From positions 1 through 64,000 of IMG/VR virus record IMGVR_UViG_3300032116_000123: a stretch of 64,000 nt of DNA. The stretch is one strand, 5' to 3'. Numbering within the stretch: position 1 is the stretch's first letter; the number at the start of each line of letters is the position of its first letter. The notes beneath the pieces were generated by a model, which was given only the letters and a program-made list of their open reading frames with translations, made no database searches and had not been told where the DNA came from. Below are positions 56,029 to 64,000 of this stretch, piece after piece. The position numbers were made by a program, and so were the translations under genes. Origin of the DNA: a virus.

Positions 56029-56159
56029 CTTCCAAATCTATTCGTTTCTTTGTTGATCATCCACCTTTTGCCACATAAAATACAGAATAGCTCTACATGA
56101 AGTTTTTGAGAAAATACTCTATCTACAAATACTCTGCCAGAACATTTAGCACACCACAT
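55974..56159 (-). CDS. Zinc-ribbon protein (61 aa)
   Basis: MWCAKCSGRVFVDRVFSQKL then CILCGKRWMINKET: CxxC/CxxC ribbon. The ATG at 56159 is 3 nt past the phosphoesterase stop; the longer frame overlaps that gene. Similar to ribbons of phage transcription proteins. Confidence 0.6.
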   Translation of the reverse strand: MWCAKCSGRVFVDRVFSQKLHVELFCILCGKRWMINKETNRFGRWLEKQDREYAKNFSISS

Positions 56160-56160
56160 T

Positions 56161-56967
56161 TTATACTTTGAACACCTTTCCATCTACCACGCAAGAATAG
56201 TCTGGTGATATTTCAATAATTTGAACATGTGGCCATTTACCATTTTCAATATGTGCAATAGCAAATCCCTTTTGCCAATCATGGTGCTGAGAATACTTCA
56301 TGCCAGAACTCTTTTCATCACACATATGTCCAATTTCGTACCCACGAATAGTTTCACCTTTGCCTTTATTCCTTAATTCATATGTTTGAAAGTGTGAAGC
56401 AATTCTATGTGAATGTCCACGAATTAATGAAACCTGAAGATCATTCATATCTTTACGCACTGCACCAGTGTCTGCTACAGATAATCCGTGATGAACATGG
56501 ATATCTCCATAACGCTTTTTAGGTAATTCATTATAATAAATATAATCATAACCTAATGAATCTAAATTCCATAAAGATTCTGGTGTTACTGTTTTAATAT
56601 AATCAGGAAGTTTTGCGTCTATATAATTAAAAATTCTAACATCATGATTTCCTAAAGCAGTAAATAATTCTGCATCCTTGCCAGCTACTTTTCTATTTTG
56701 AGCAAAAAAATCACGAGCACCTTTTGCTTCATGTTGCATTAATGGAATAATGGCTGCGCCATTTTCATCTTTATACATCTTAAGAAACTCTGCTGATCTG
56801 CCTTCTGTATATTTACTATAACAGGCTTGGTCGTCTGTATCTCCTAAAATATCTACAACATCTGGCTTGAACCATTTCATTACCTCAAACCAAAGCTTAA
56901 TGGCTTTATCATCTTGATACGGGAACTGTTGATCTGATGACAACATCCATTTTAGATCATTAGACAT
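56161..56967 (-). CDS. Calcineurin-like metallophosphoesterase
   Basis: 268 residues: N-terminal WMLSSDQQFPYQDD, then DILGDTDDQ, LGNHDVRIF, HVHHGLSV and RGHSHRIAS, a dinuclear-metal site with GD, GNHD and GHSH. The first Asp-x-His is Asp-x-Gln (SDQQ), a departure seen in many phage members. May act as a phosphodiesterase or nuclease (related to SbcD/MRE11 fold). Confidence 0.82.
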   Translation of the reverse strand: MSNDLKWMLSSDQQFPYQDDKAIKLWFEVMKWFKPDVVDILGDTDDQACYSKYTEGRSAEFLKMYKDENGAAIIPLMQHEAKGARDFFAQNRKVAGKDAELFTALGNHDVRIFNYIDAKLPDYIKTVTPESLWNLDSLGYDYIYYNELPKKRYGDIHVHHGLSVADTGAVRKDMNDLQVSLIRGHSHRIASHFQTYELRNKGKGETIRGYEIGHMCDEKSSGMKYSQHHDWQKGFAIAHIENGKWPHVQIIEISPDYSCVVDGKVFKV

Positions 56968-56982
56968 CTATTATCCTTAAAT

Positions 56983-57008
56983 TAAAAAAGTCACGGTTTC
57001 GTGACTTT
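56983..57008 (-). terminator. Terminator of the tail-fibre operon
   Basis: AAAGTCACG/CGTGACTTT (56987-57008) with a GTTT loop and, on the minus strand, TTTTTTAA after the stem. It separates the tail genes from the replication genes below. Confidence 0.85.
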
Positions 57009-57053
57009 GTGCAATATGCTATATTTTAACATATTGTTATATCCTGTCAAGCA

Positions 57054-57482
57054 TTATATTGTTTTAAGTTGGGCTGCCATCCAATTAATTTTTATATCTC
57101 CAGTTGCTTTAGCATTGCTAGTAGCAACATAAATAGTTCCGCCTGTACCTGTAGAATTTTTAACTGCTGACACTGAGACTATTCCTAATGCTGCTGTTAA
57201 TGCTTGTCCTACAGACGCTACAAATCCAGTATCTGTTCCAGCAACAAATGATGATGTAAATGTTACTGTTTGATTTACTGGGGTGGTGCCTTTCAATGTT
57301 ATTGTTACAAAACCTTGATCAACAATTGCAACTCTATTTTGACCACTAGAATCTCTTGTAGCATTTAATAAAGACTTAGATGTTGTAAATACATCTGTTA
57401 GATTAGATTGTAATTGATTTAAATCATTTGGGTCAAATGGAGCACCCTCATTAAATGTTACTGCTTTCCATTTTTCGGTCAT
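57054..57482 (-). CDS. Tail-fibre-like protein (142 aa)
   Basis: MTEKWKAVTFNEGAPFDPND with a linker and a Gly/Thr/Ser-rich beta C-terminus (GTTPVNQTVTFTSSFVAG). Resembles tail-fibre subunits with an N-terminal virion-binding segment. Last gene of the tail transcript before its terminator. Confidence 0.65.
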   Translation of the reverse strand: MTEKWKAVTFNEGAPFDPNDLNQLQSNLTDVFTTSKSLLNATRDSSGQNRVAIVDQGFVTITLKGTTPVNQTVTFTSSFVAGTDTGFVASVGQALTAALGIVSVSAVKNSTGTGGTIYVATSNAKATGDIKINWMAAQLKTI

Positions 57483-57886
57483 TATAAATTTTCTCCTAAT
57501 TCATGCGAATTTGCTTCTGATTCGCTTACCTCTATAACCTTTGATCTATCTATTCCATATTTAATAAATGAATCTGGGTCTACTATATGCCTCTTTTTAT
57601 TTTGAGATATTAAATACATTTTACCATCTGCTATGTTTTTTATCAAAGTTCCATCTCTAAATCCAAGCTTGCCAGCCAATTTAGTTAAACTTAATGCTTC
57701 TTCTGTTGCATTTACGGTATTAAATGCCCATGACTCCGCTGCTCTTTTAGATATAAGCCTATATCGTTTATTATCTTTTATCCAATAAACATCTTTAGAT
57801 GTTTTAACAGCAATTCCAGATGGAAAATTAGTTGGTGAGGTTACTAAGATGCTCTGAGTATTCTTCTTTAGCCTGTAATTTAGCAT
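57482..57886 (-). CDS. Tail-associated beta-repeat protein
   Basis: About 134 residues from the ATG at 57886: repeats of a motif like KDVYWIKDNKRYRLISKRAA and KMYLISQNKKRHIVDPDSFI, similar to KxYxI-type repeats in fibre or wall-binding proteins. Longer starts (57964) overlap the coiled-coil gene by 136 nt. Probable cell-wall or tail-binding role. Confidence 0.55.
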   Translation of the reverse strand: MLNYRLKKNTQSILVTSPTNFPSGIAVKTSKDVYWIKDNKRYRLISKRAAESWAFNTVNATEEALSLTKLAGKLGFRDGTLIKNIADGKMYLISQNKKRHIVDPDSFIKYGIDRSKVIEVSESEANSHELGENL

Positions 57887-58016
57887 TTTTTTCTTCCATA
57901 AGTTGAGTAATCTCTGCCCGTAAAATTGCAATTTGAGTTTCATAATTAGATACCATTTCTCCAATACGCTGTTGTAGGGCTGTTATTACTAAATTTGCCT
58001 TATTCTCCTGACTCAT
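57828..58016 (-). CDS. Coiled-coil protein (62 aa)
   Basis: MSQENKANLVITALQQRIGE then heptads (MVSNYETQIAILRAEITQLM). Overlaps both neighbours. Probably a short trimeric or dimeric tail component. Confidence 0.55.
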   Translation of the reverse strand: MSQENKANLVITALQQRIGEMVSNYETQIAILRAEITQLMEEKNAKLQAKEEYSEHLSNLTN

Positions 58017-58224
58017 TATTTACTTTCTCTAGTTCTGCTTGTAGCGCTTCTTTCTTTAAAAAAGCATTTTCTAATTGTATATTTAATGCATCTACTACTT
58101 CTTGATTAATTGGTGTGATAGCAGACTCTTGAATTATTAACATATTTATATTATAAATATTATTTACTACACTTTTTAAATGTTCATTTATAATAGCATT
58201 TTTTTCTGGTACTGATAGCTCCAT
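58000..58224 (-). CDS. Coiled-coil protein (74 aa)
   Basis: MELSVPEKNAIINEHLKSVV then VDALNIQLENAFLKKEALQA: two helices with a coiled-coil end. Coupled to the next gene. Likely a structural linker. Confidence 0.55.
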   Translation of the reverse strand: MELSVPEKNAIINEHLKSVVNNIYNINMLIIQESAITPINQEVVDALNIQLENAFLKKEALQAELEKVNNESGE

Positions 58225-58499
58225 TAAATAACATCCTTTGTTTCAGTTATTGCTCCCCATTTACCCAAAGGACAACTAGCGTGTGGCAATTTAGCTTTTT
58301 CTGTCATAAAACATCCACATTTTTTACAAGTTTTTGATGCTTTAATTAATGATGGACAATTTAAACAATGATTTTCATATCTATATTTAAATGTTTCTTC
58401 ATCTACTCTTCCAATTTTTGGATTTAATAAGTCCCAAGGGCGAACTTTGTCACCAGCATTTTTTTCTTTCCAAATTTGAAAAGGTGTTTTTTCTGACAT
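58224..58499 (-). CDS. DUF6171-like Cys-rich phage protein
   Basis: 91 residues with CLNCPSLIKASKTCKKCGCF and KLPHASCPLGKW, a zinc-binding pattern seen in small proteins encoded near phage tail genes. Function unknown. Coupled to both neighbours. Confidence 0.72.
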   Translation of the reverse strand: MSEKTPFQIWKEKNAGDKVRPWDLLNPKIGRVDEETFKYRYENHCLNCPSLIKASKTCKKCGCFMTEKAKLPHASCPLGKWGAITETKDVI

Positions 58500-58500
58500 A

Positions 58501-58749
58501 TTATTCCTCTATTGGTTTAGGGCTAAAGGTATCAGTTTCTGCATCGTACAGTGCTCCTACTGAAACTATACCGCCTTCATCTGTATATAAATTTCCAGTT
58601 ACATTTTTTATAATTGGATTACTTGTAAATATTGCACCTAATCTTTCATCTGTGTGTAAAATATCTACAACTTCTCCATCAATAACAAATGCTATTTTTA
58701 CTGGTGGTAGTTCTGGTCTTTGACCAGGCTCTAGTATTTCTTCTGCCAT
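58501..58749 (-). CDS. Small tail-region protein (82 aa)
   Basis: MAEEILEPGQRPELPPVKIA then IDGEVVDILHTDERLGAIFT and a beta end (NVTGNLYTDEGGIVSVGALY). First gene of a small unit with its own promoter (58767-58795). Possibly a fibre-chaperone or virion subunit. Confidence 0.6.
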   Translation of the reverse strand: MAEEILEPGQRPELPPVKIAFVIDGEVVDILHTDERLGAIFTSNPIIKNVTGNLYTDEGGIVSVGALYDAETDTFSPKPIEE

Positions 58750-58766
58750 TTTTCTCCTTTTTATAT

Positions 58767-58795
58767 ATTATACATAATATATTTATTTTTGTCTA
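58767..58795 (-). promoter_or_regulatory. Promoter TAGACA-N17-TATAAT
   Basis: Minus strand: TAGACA (58795-58790), 17 nt, TATAAT (58772-58767), then AAAAAGGAGAAAA before the ATG at 58749. It would transcribe the small tail genes down to 57.05 kb. Confidence 0.65.
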
Positions 58796-58801
58796 CAGCA
58801 A

Positions 58802-61252
58802 TTATGCTGAGAAATTGTCTAATTGATTACCTATTTTTTCAACTGCTGGAAGGCTAACTAGTCCTACAGATGTTCCTTTAGTGCCAGTATTTGTGGCAGA
58901 TGTAGTATCAAAATATGTGCCTACATATCCTAAAGCATTTATTGTATTTCCAGTAGTAACTGCAGCTACCTTTGTAATTGTTGGATACAATAGTTCGCTG
59001 TATTCAGATCCTGCTTGTGCAGCATAAGAACTAACAACGATTGAATTTTGTAATGTTAATGTTCCAGAAGAATATGAATATATACTTAAATTTGAATTAT
59101 ATGTATATGCATCAGATTGTACTTCTTCTACCTCTTTCCAAGATTTATAAATTACTGCTCCTAAATATTGTCTAGTTTTATAATTATTATATGTTAATGT
59201 TGTACTTGTTTTAGTTTTCCATCTTGTTTGAGTTTCAGCAATTCTTGTTTTATATAAACTTGTAGTTGTTGCTGTACATGCTCCGCATCTTTGTCCTGGT
59301 CCAGATCCTTCTCCTGGACAATTTGATTGTCCAGTTATATAATTTGAACATAAATAACTTGAACTTGAACTAGATAAAGTATATGTAGAAGTATATGTAG
59401 TGGTAGTAGAAGTTGAACATGATGTACATCTTTGTCCTGGTCCAGATCCTGTTGCTGGTAATGGCGATGGACAAGAACCAGAACCAGAGACTTGTACGTT
59501 ACATGAATAAGTTGTTGATGAAGTGCTAACTGTATACGAATATGTTGTAGTTGTAGATGGACATCTAACAAATCCTACGGCACATGCTGTATATCCAGCA
59601 GGTGCTCTAACGCATCCAGATGGGTCATTAGCGCCTGGAGTTTTACATGAACCATATGTTGTAGTTGTAGATGATGTACAACCACTACAGTTTTGTCCAG
59701 CACCAGTTGGATCTGGTCTATACGTTGGGCAAGTAGCTGATCCAGTAATAGTAGATCCATTACATGGATATGTAGTGCTTCCAGTGCTTGATCTTACAAA
59801 ATAAGAATATGTAGAAGAACTTGTAGAAGTTTCATTACAAGTGCTACATCTTTGACCGCTACCAGTTGGATCTGGTCTATATGAAATTCCTTCACAACAA
59901 CCTTGTCCGTTACATGATGCTGGTGAATTACATGGATAAGTTGTAGTTAAATAAGAATCTCTATAGCTATAGGCATATGAAGTTGAAACATTGCAATAAC
60001 TACATTGATCACCTATTGCTGATCCGCCATAATTAGAATCATTGCAAGGACCACTATTATTATAATATGATGGACATATTGCTACTACTTCACTATAACT
60101 TTCACATGCACAAAGTTGATTTGGTCCTGTTGGATCTGGCCTTATTAATAATCCGCTACAATCTGGCTGATTCAATGCCCAATCAGATGTACATACATAT
60201 TCATAAGATTCTGTACAGGATCCTGAACAAACTGTATTTTCTCCGCCAGGCATTGCAGAGCTCCAATTTTCATATTCTGGACACGGATCTCCTGCATTTA
60301 ATACTCTTACATCATTAGTACATGAATAATTATATAAGCTAGATGTTGTTGTACATGCTGTACATCTTTTGCCTACATCAGAAATTGTATATGCAGATCC
60401 TTCAATATTAGCTGAAACATATGAAACGGCATTACATTCTTCTTCTGTTCCAGTTTTATTACTAGTACAATTGTATGCAAGTCCTGGTTCAATTTCATAA
60501 GAGTACTCTGGTACTACTGCCCACCAAGAATTTGCAGATGCAACCCATACAGCAAGTCCTAGTCCACCACCTGATGTATCTATTGATGTATTTTGATTAG
60601 AAGAATTTAAATCAACACTTTGTAGGGGATAACCACTTCCATTACTATTGTTTATTGCTTTTCCACCACTTACACTCCATGAACTTGTATTTCTAGCATA
60701 GGAGCTATAAATAAATCCTCCGCTTGCAATACCTAATCCGCTTGTAGTTGTTCTATTGTTAAAGTTATCTTCTATACCTTGCATGGTAGCAGTCAGTGGA
60801 TCACTGTAATAATAATATTTAGTTATACCATCTGTTCCAGTAACTTCATCTCTTGAATAAAAAATGTTTGGTGGTGGAGTAGCATCTGTTTGGTCTATTG
60901 TATATGAAGATGTTGATTTAGTATTTCCATAAATTACCTCTTCGCTATATCCATCTCCTGGCAAAGTTTCATCTGTGGTATAAAATATTTTATTTACAAT
61001 TGAATCATAATTGCTATATGTTCCTGGTGATTTGGTAATGCTTGTTCCAACTCTACCCGTTCCTGATAATGTAGGTCTAGTTAATTGTGTTGGTGAGTCA
61101 ACTGTTCCAAATGTTTTTGTCCACTCAGTTGGAGATATTTTTACATATATATTTTTTACTTTTTTCCAGGTACTTTGTGTTACTTTAACATATATATATT
61201 TTACAGCTTTCCATGTACTTGGAGTAACCTTTAAATATGTTTTTGCTGTCAT
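58802..61252 (-). CDS. Cys-rich repeat tail protein/adhesin
   Basis: 816 residues. Residues 1-50: three copies of an STWKxVKxIYVKV-type repeat (strand-rich N-terminus), then a Ser/Thr-rich Ig-like part. About 255-680: at least seven Cys-rich repeats of 40-70 residues, each with RPDPTG(S/A)GQxC or GSGPGQRC, CxxC and a Ser/Thr/Tyr zone. The C-terminus is beta-rich with a TG(N)TINALGYVGTYFD tail. It resembles a stalk built of disulfide-linked modules. Gene lies between a fibre gene and small tail genes. Receptor-binding role inferred. Confidence 0.72.
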   Translation of the reverse strand: MTAKTYLKVTPSTWKAVKYIYVKVTQSTWKKVKNIYVKISPTEWTKTFGTVDSPTQLTRPTLSGTGRVGTSITKSPGTYSNYDSIVNKIFYTTDETLPGDGYSEEVIYGNTKSTSSYTIDQTDATPPPNIFYSRDEVTGTDGITKYYYYSDPLTATMQGIEDNFNNRTTTSGLGIASGGFIYSSYARNTSSWSVSGGKAINNSNGSGYPLQSVDLNSSNQNTSIDTSGGGLGLAVWVASANSWWAVVPEYSYEIEPGLAYNCTSNKTGTEEECNAVSYVSANIEGSAYTISDVGKRCTACTTTSSLYNYSCTNDVRVLNAGDPCPEYENWSSAMPGGENTVCSGSCTESYEYVCTSDWALNQPDCSGLLIRPDPTGPNQLCACESYSEVVAICPSYYNNSGPCNDSNYGGSAIGDQCSYCNVSTSYAYSYRDSYLTTTYPCNSPASCNGQGCCEGISYRPDPTGSGQRCSTCNETSTSSSTYSYFVRSSTGSTTYPCNGSTITGSATCPTYRPDPTGAGQNCSGCTSSTTTTYGSCKTPGANDPSGCVRAPAGYTACAVGFVRCPSTTTTYSYTVSTSSTTYSCNVQVSGSGSCPSPLPATGSGPGQRCTSCSTSTTTTYTSTYTLSSSSSSYLCSNYITGQSNCPGEGSGPGQRCGACTATTTSLYKTRIAETQTRWKTKTSTTLTYNNYKTRQYLGAVIYKSWKEVEEVQSDAYTYNSNLSIYSYSSGTLTLQNSIVVSSYAAQAGSEYSELLYPTITKVAAVTTGNTINALGYVGTYFDTTSATNTGTKGTSVGLVSLPAVEKIGNQLDNFSA

Positions 61253-61255
61253 TAA

Positions 61256-63256
61256 TTACCAACTTATCCAAAGGTCTCCGACAAAGCCTGTGCTTGCTGA
61301 TGGTGGGTTATTGGTTCCGCTACGAACTCCATAATAAACTCCAAGTCCACGTTTTAATTTATTATCATCATATGGATCTGCAATAATTACTCTATATCTT
61401 GCAGCCTTTCCATAATTATATGTTGGGCCATTTGTACCAGTACTTGGATATCCACCACTAATATATTGTGTTATAGCAGTATTAGGTGCTCCGCTATTAT
61501 TATATTCAAGGCTTCCTAAAGCTGTTAATCCATTTCCAACCCCAGGTATATTTTGAATTTCAACTCCGTCTGGAGTTAACTCTATTCTGGACAATGGAGT
61601 GTACGTAGATCCAGAACTTCCAGTATCTCCAGATTCTGTATCTATTTCAGTTGATGAAAATTCTAGTGGAACTACACCAGAGTATAAAGTAATTACATTA
61701 CTACTAGATAATGATTCTATTCTTGTATTAGCATCTCCTACAGTAAACTTTTCAGAATTCCATTTATTATATGATTCTTCTACAACAAAAGATGATCCTG
61801 TTATCGTAGACGCAGTAATATTTCCAGACATGCTAAGGTGTGAGCTATCATTTCCAGGGCTTGCTGTTAATGTAAATTTTCCAGTAGGAGATCCACCATT
61901 ATAATGTGATATTGATGAAGGGGTTAATCTAAAATGATATCCAGAACTACTTCCTAAAAATATATTTGGATCGCTTCCGCTATTAATTTTTAATGTTCCT
62001 GTTGAGTTTTGTAAATATGAACTTCCTAAATTCCAACCACCAATTTCTCCATAGGTTGATGTTAAGTATCCACTTTTTGAAACACTAAATGGAGCACTTG
62101 CAAAATCAGCATGTCCTAGCCAAATTCCTGTTGCTGGTACCGCTTTAAATATGTCATTGCTAGAACCTATTTCTAAACTTCCAGTAAATGTTCCTGATCC
62201 TTTTATAGCAAGTGTTCCAGCTGTTCCGCTTGCCAAATATTCTAATAGTTTTGTTGTTCCATCTGTTCCATAAATAATAAATGGAGATGAACTGCCTGAT
62301 ATAACTACTCTTTGTCCGCCTGAAACACCTGCAGTAATTGATGCATCTGCAGTTATTATTCCAGTACTAATTTCGCTTGCTGGTAATTTAGAAACCGTAA
62401 TAGGGTTTCCATCTGCTGCTACTGGTTGTCCGTTTGCAGTACCACTAGCATTTACTGTGTCTATTTTTACATAATATGGAGTATTATAATCTAATGTTGT
62501 ACCTAAAGATTTATCAATAATAGTTCCAACACCTATTGAAACTTTATTTGATCCATTTGCAAAATTTAATGTATGCACCCAGTTATCATTGCTTGGAGTA
62601 AATCCTGCTGTAGTACCTATAAATACTTTTGCACCAGCAAAACTTCCTTTAGTAAAATCTACTGGATCTCCGTTTTCATCTAATCTTTTTCCATTCCATT
62701 CAACAATTACAGAAGCTAATCCAGCGGTTACTATTGGAATATCTGGATCTTCTGGGGAAAGAATTGTTTCTGTTATAGCTGGAACAATTACTGATCTTGG
62801 TAAACTTACAGCAGACTTAGCACCGTAACTTGATATAGCATATAACGCAACGGCATATTGTCCTGCAGGTGCGGCTATTGTTTGAGTTCCAGCTGTTTTA
62901 AAACTTCCTGCCGCTTTTTCGCCATCAAATGGAGAACCATCAATATAAATATCAACTCTATCTATATTTGTTATTGCTCTTCCTGCTGCGTCATTACCAT
63001 TCCATGTTATTTTTATTAAACCTGGTTCTGCAGAAACGCTTCCTACTGGAAGATCTGGTGTTCCTGGTAATGTTTCTCCTGGGGTAGTTAATGTTTTTGA
63101 TGCAGACCAAAGACCAAATGTTCCATCTTTATATTTCCATCTAAATTGAATTGGATAATTTTTATTTAATTCAAGATCTGTAATAGTTACAACAAAATAG
63201 TTACCATTTTCGATAGCTACTGATGTATCTTTTAATAGATCCTGATATGTTGTCAT
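61256..63256 (-). CDS. Fibronectin-type-III tail protein
   Basis: 666 residues: N-terminal beta domain (residues 1-80, FRWKYKDGTFGLWSASKTLT), an FN3 array (PGTPDLPVGSVSAEPGLIKI and LASVIVEWNGKRLDENGDPV), a helical/beta middle and a Gly/Ser/Thr-rich C-terminal fibre (ITGSSFVVEESYNKWNSEKF). FN3 modules in phage tail proteins bind carbohydrates. Directly follows the partial gene below. Confidence 0.75.
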   Translation of the reverse strand: MTTYQDLLKDTSVAIENGNYFVVTITDLELNKNYPIQFRWKYKDGTFGLWSASKTLTTPGETLPGTPDLPVGSVSAEPGLIKITWNGNDAAGRAITNIDRVDIYIDGSPFDGEKAAGSFKTAGTQTIAAPAGQYAVALYAISSYGAKSAVSLPRSVIVPAITETILSPEDPDIPIVTAGLASVIVEWNGKRLDENGDPVDFTKGSFAGAKVFIGTTAGFTPSNDNWVHTLNFANGSNKVSIGVGTIIDKSLGTTLDYNTPYYVKIDTVNASGTANGQPVAADGNPITVSKLPASEISTGIITADASITAGVSGGQRVVISGSSSPFIIYGTDGTTKLLEYLASGTAGTLAIKGSGTFTGSLEIGSSNDIFKAVPATGIWLGHADFASAPFSVSKSGYLTSTYGEIGGWNLGSSYLQNSTGTLKINSGSDPNIFLGSSSGYHFRLTPSSISHYNGGSPTGKFTLTASPGNDSSHLSMSGNITASTITGSSFVVEESYNKWNSEKFTVGDANTRIESLSSSNVITLYSGVVPLEFSSTEIDTESGDTGSSGSTYTPLSRIELTPDGVEIQNIPGVGNGLTALGSLEYNNSGAPNTAITQYISGGYPSTGTNGPTYNYGKAARYRVIIADPYDDNKLKRGLGVYYGVRSGTNNPPSASTGFVGDLWISW

Positions 63257-63257
63257 A

Positions 63258-64000
63258 TTAGTTCCAGTCTAAATCCAATTTATATTCTATATCTAAAGAT
63301 CTGCCAGCAACTTTTTTAATTCCATAAAAAGACCCATTACCAGAAACTGCTGCTGTATTGTTGCTTGATAAGGTTATGGTATTATCTTCAATATTTGTAA
63401 TGGTTGCACCAGTTGCAATTCCAGTTCCTGATACCTTTTGTCCTATAAATAGGTTATTTATAGAGTCAACCTCTATTGTATTTTCTCCAGAAGATCCAGA
63501 TATTGTTGTAGTATTTATAACTACAGATCTACTGATTAATCCAAAAAATGGATCAAAGGTATCTTCATCATTAATTCTTAATCCGTCAAAACCAACATAG
63601 GTAGTGTCAGTTCCAGATGGAGTAATTGTAATACCAATTTTATTTATTAATGATTTATCTGGTGCTGGATTAGTTGCTCCTGCATATATTAATGACATGG
63701 AGATATCCTCTGTAATTTGATCTCCAGTTCCAGCAGGTGGTGTAATTTCATATTCAAAATATTCAGTGCTTGAGCTATAAAATTTAATTATTATAGATTC
63801 TAGATTATCGTCTATTTTTCTATATGCTAATCTTAAAGTATCGTTTACGCTATATCCAGATAAATCTAAATTTTCTATATTATAGAAATATTCATTTGAG
63901 GCTGGTCCATCTGACTGCATAACTATTATATTATTTCCTATTTTAGGATTATTGGTAGAAAAATCTGCTTTGAATAAGTCTTCATCTGTCCAGTCTAAAT
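63258..64000 (-). CDS. Tail protein, 5'-partial at window edge
   Basis: The frame stays open from 63258 to the right end; before the ATG at 63920 it reads LDWTDEDLFKADFSTNNPKI in frame, so the true start is outside. The visible 247 residues are beta-rich with TYVGFDGLRINDEDTFDPFF and GYSVNDTLRLAYRKID. Likely a baseplate or fibre protein ahead of the FN3 protein. Confidence 0.72.
   Translation of the reverse strand, partial: LDWTDEDLFKADFSTNNPKIGNNIIVMQSDGPASNEYFYNIENLDLSGYSVNDTLRLAYRKIDDNLESIIIKFYSSSTEYFEYEITPPAGTGDQITEDISMSLIYAGATNPAPDKSLINKIGITITPSGTDTTYVGFDGLRINDEDTFDPFFGLISRSVVINTTTISGSSGENTIEVDSINNLFIGQKVSGTGIATGATITNIEDNTITLSSNNTAAVSGNGSFYGIKKVAGRSLDIEYKLDLDWN

Noticed and set aside
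61256-63920. Tail tape-measure, portal or capsid genes
   Set aside because: The visible genes are fibre-like with FN3 and beta-rich repeats; none has head or tape-measure features.
1-64000. Temperate lifestyle
   Set aside because: No integrase, excisionase pair, attachment site or recognisable CI-like repressor seen; the MerR-like and HTH proteins alone are not enough. The rest of the genome is unseen.

Overview
The window is a stretch of a large, AT-rich tailed-phage (Caudoviricetes) genome. Evidence: a large terminase with a terminase-small-like partner, a complete phage replication block (DnaB-type helicase, CHC2/Toprim primase, DnaE-type polymerase, RecA, gp32-like ssDNA-binding protein, RuvC-like resolvase, Cas4-like nuclease), a lysis region with a CHAP amidase, and tail-fibre genes. 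There is no integrase, rRNA or ordinary cellular operon. A WhiB-type Fe-S regulator, an Lsr2-C-like protein, a proteasome-beta-like hydrolase and a lysis region with no evident outer-membrane function suggest an actinobacterial host. The low GC and a KatG point to a small-genome aquatic actinobacterium. Host and habitat are inference; portal, capsid and tape-measure genes must lie outside the window.

Layout. (1) 1-7.8 kb, plus strand: many small, tightly overlapping genes of mostly unknown function (DUF932 and DUF1281 families among them) plus tRNA-Asp. Seven copies of one promoter drive this arm: TGTCRG, exactly 10 nt, TATAAT (or a variant), then a common leader AACGAAAGGA just before the start codon. 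A second intergenic motif (TTTACG, 16-17 nt, CCTGRAAATTTG) recurs upstream of several of them. At about 5.5 kb a non-coding stretch can fold so that 14 nt complementary to the common leader sit in a loop. (2) 7.7-8.2 kb: gene-free convergent junction. (3) 8.2-30.7 kb, minus strand: small zinc proteins, HNH endonuclease, SGNH-like protein, full catalase-peroxidase (katG), two 2OG-Fe(II) oxygenases (one fused to a CDGSH iron-sulfur motif), TylF-like methyltransferase, several exported proteins, thioredoxin, pyrimidine-dimer-glycosylase-like protein, subtilase, proteasome-like hydrolase, WhiB, CHAP endolysin and membrane proteins, Hsp20, SNase-like nuclease, tRNA-Met. (4) 30.7-37.1 kb: a polysaccharide-type cluster (SDR, NodU-type carbamoyltransferase, two SGNH proteins, cupin, nucleotidyltransferase-HAD fusion, GT61). 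(5) 37.1-42.7 kb: terminase genes with an oxygenase gene between them, then GT32, a methyltransferase and GT25. (6) 42.5-57 kb: recombination and replication genes. (7) 57-64 kb: tail-fibre/adhesin genes; the last CDS runs off the right edge.

Together the genes suggest a virulent phage that carries its own replication machinery, remodels glycans and exports proteins, and brings redox and DNA-damage functions (KatG, thioredoxin, CDGSH domain, dimer glycosylase, Hsp20) that would suit a host under light and peroxide stress. The right-hand arm uses ordinary TTGACW-N17/18-TATAAT promoters, three of them overlapped or closely followed by palindromes, so the two arms look differently regulated.
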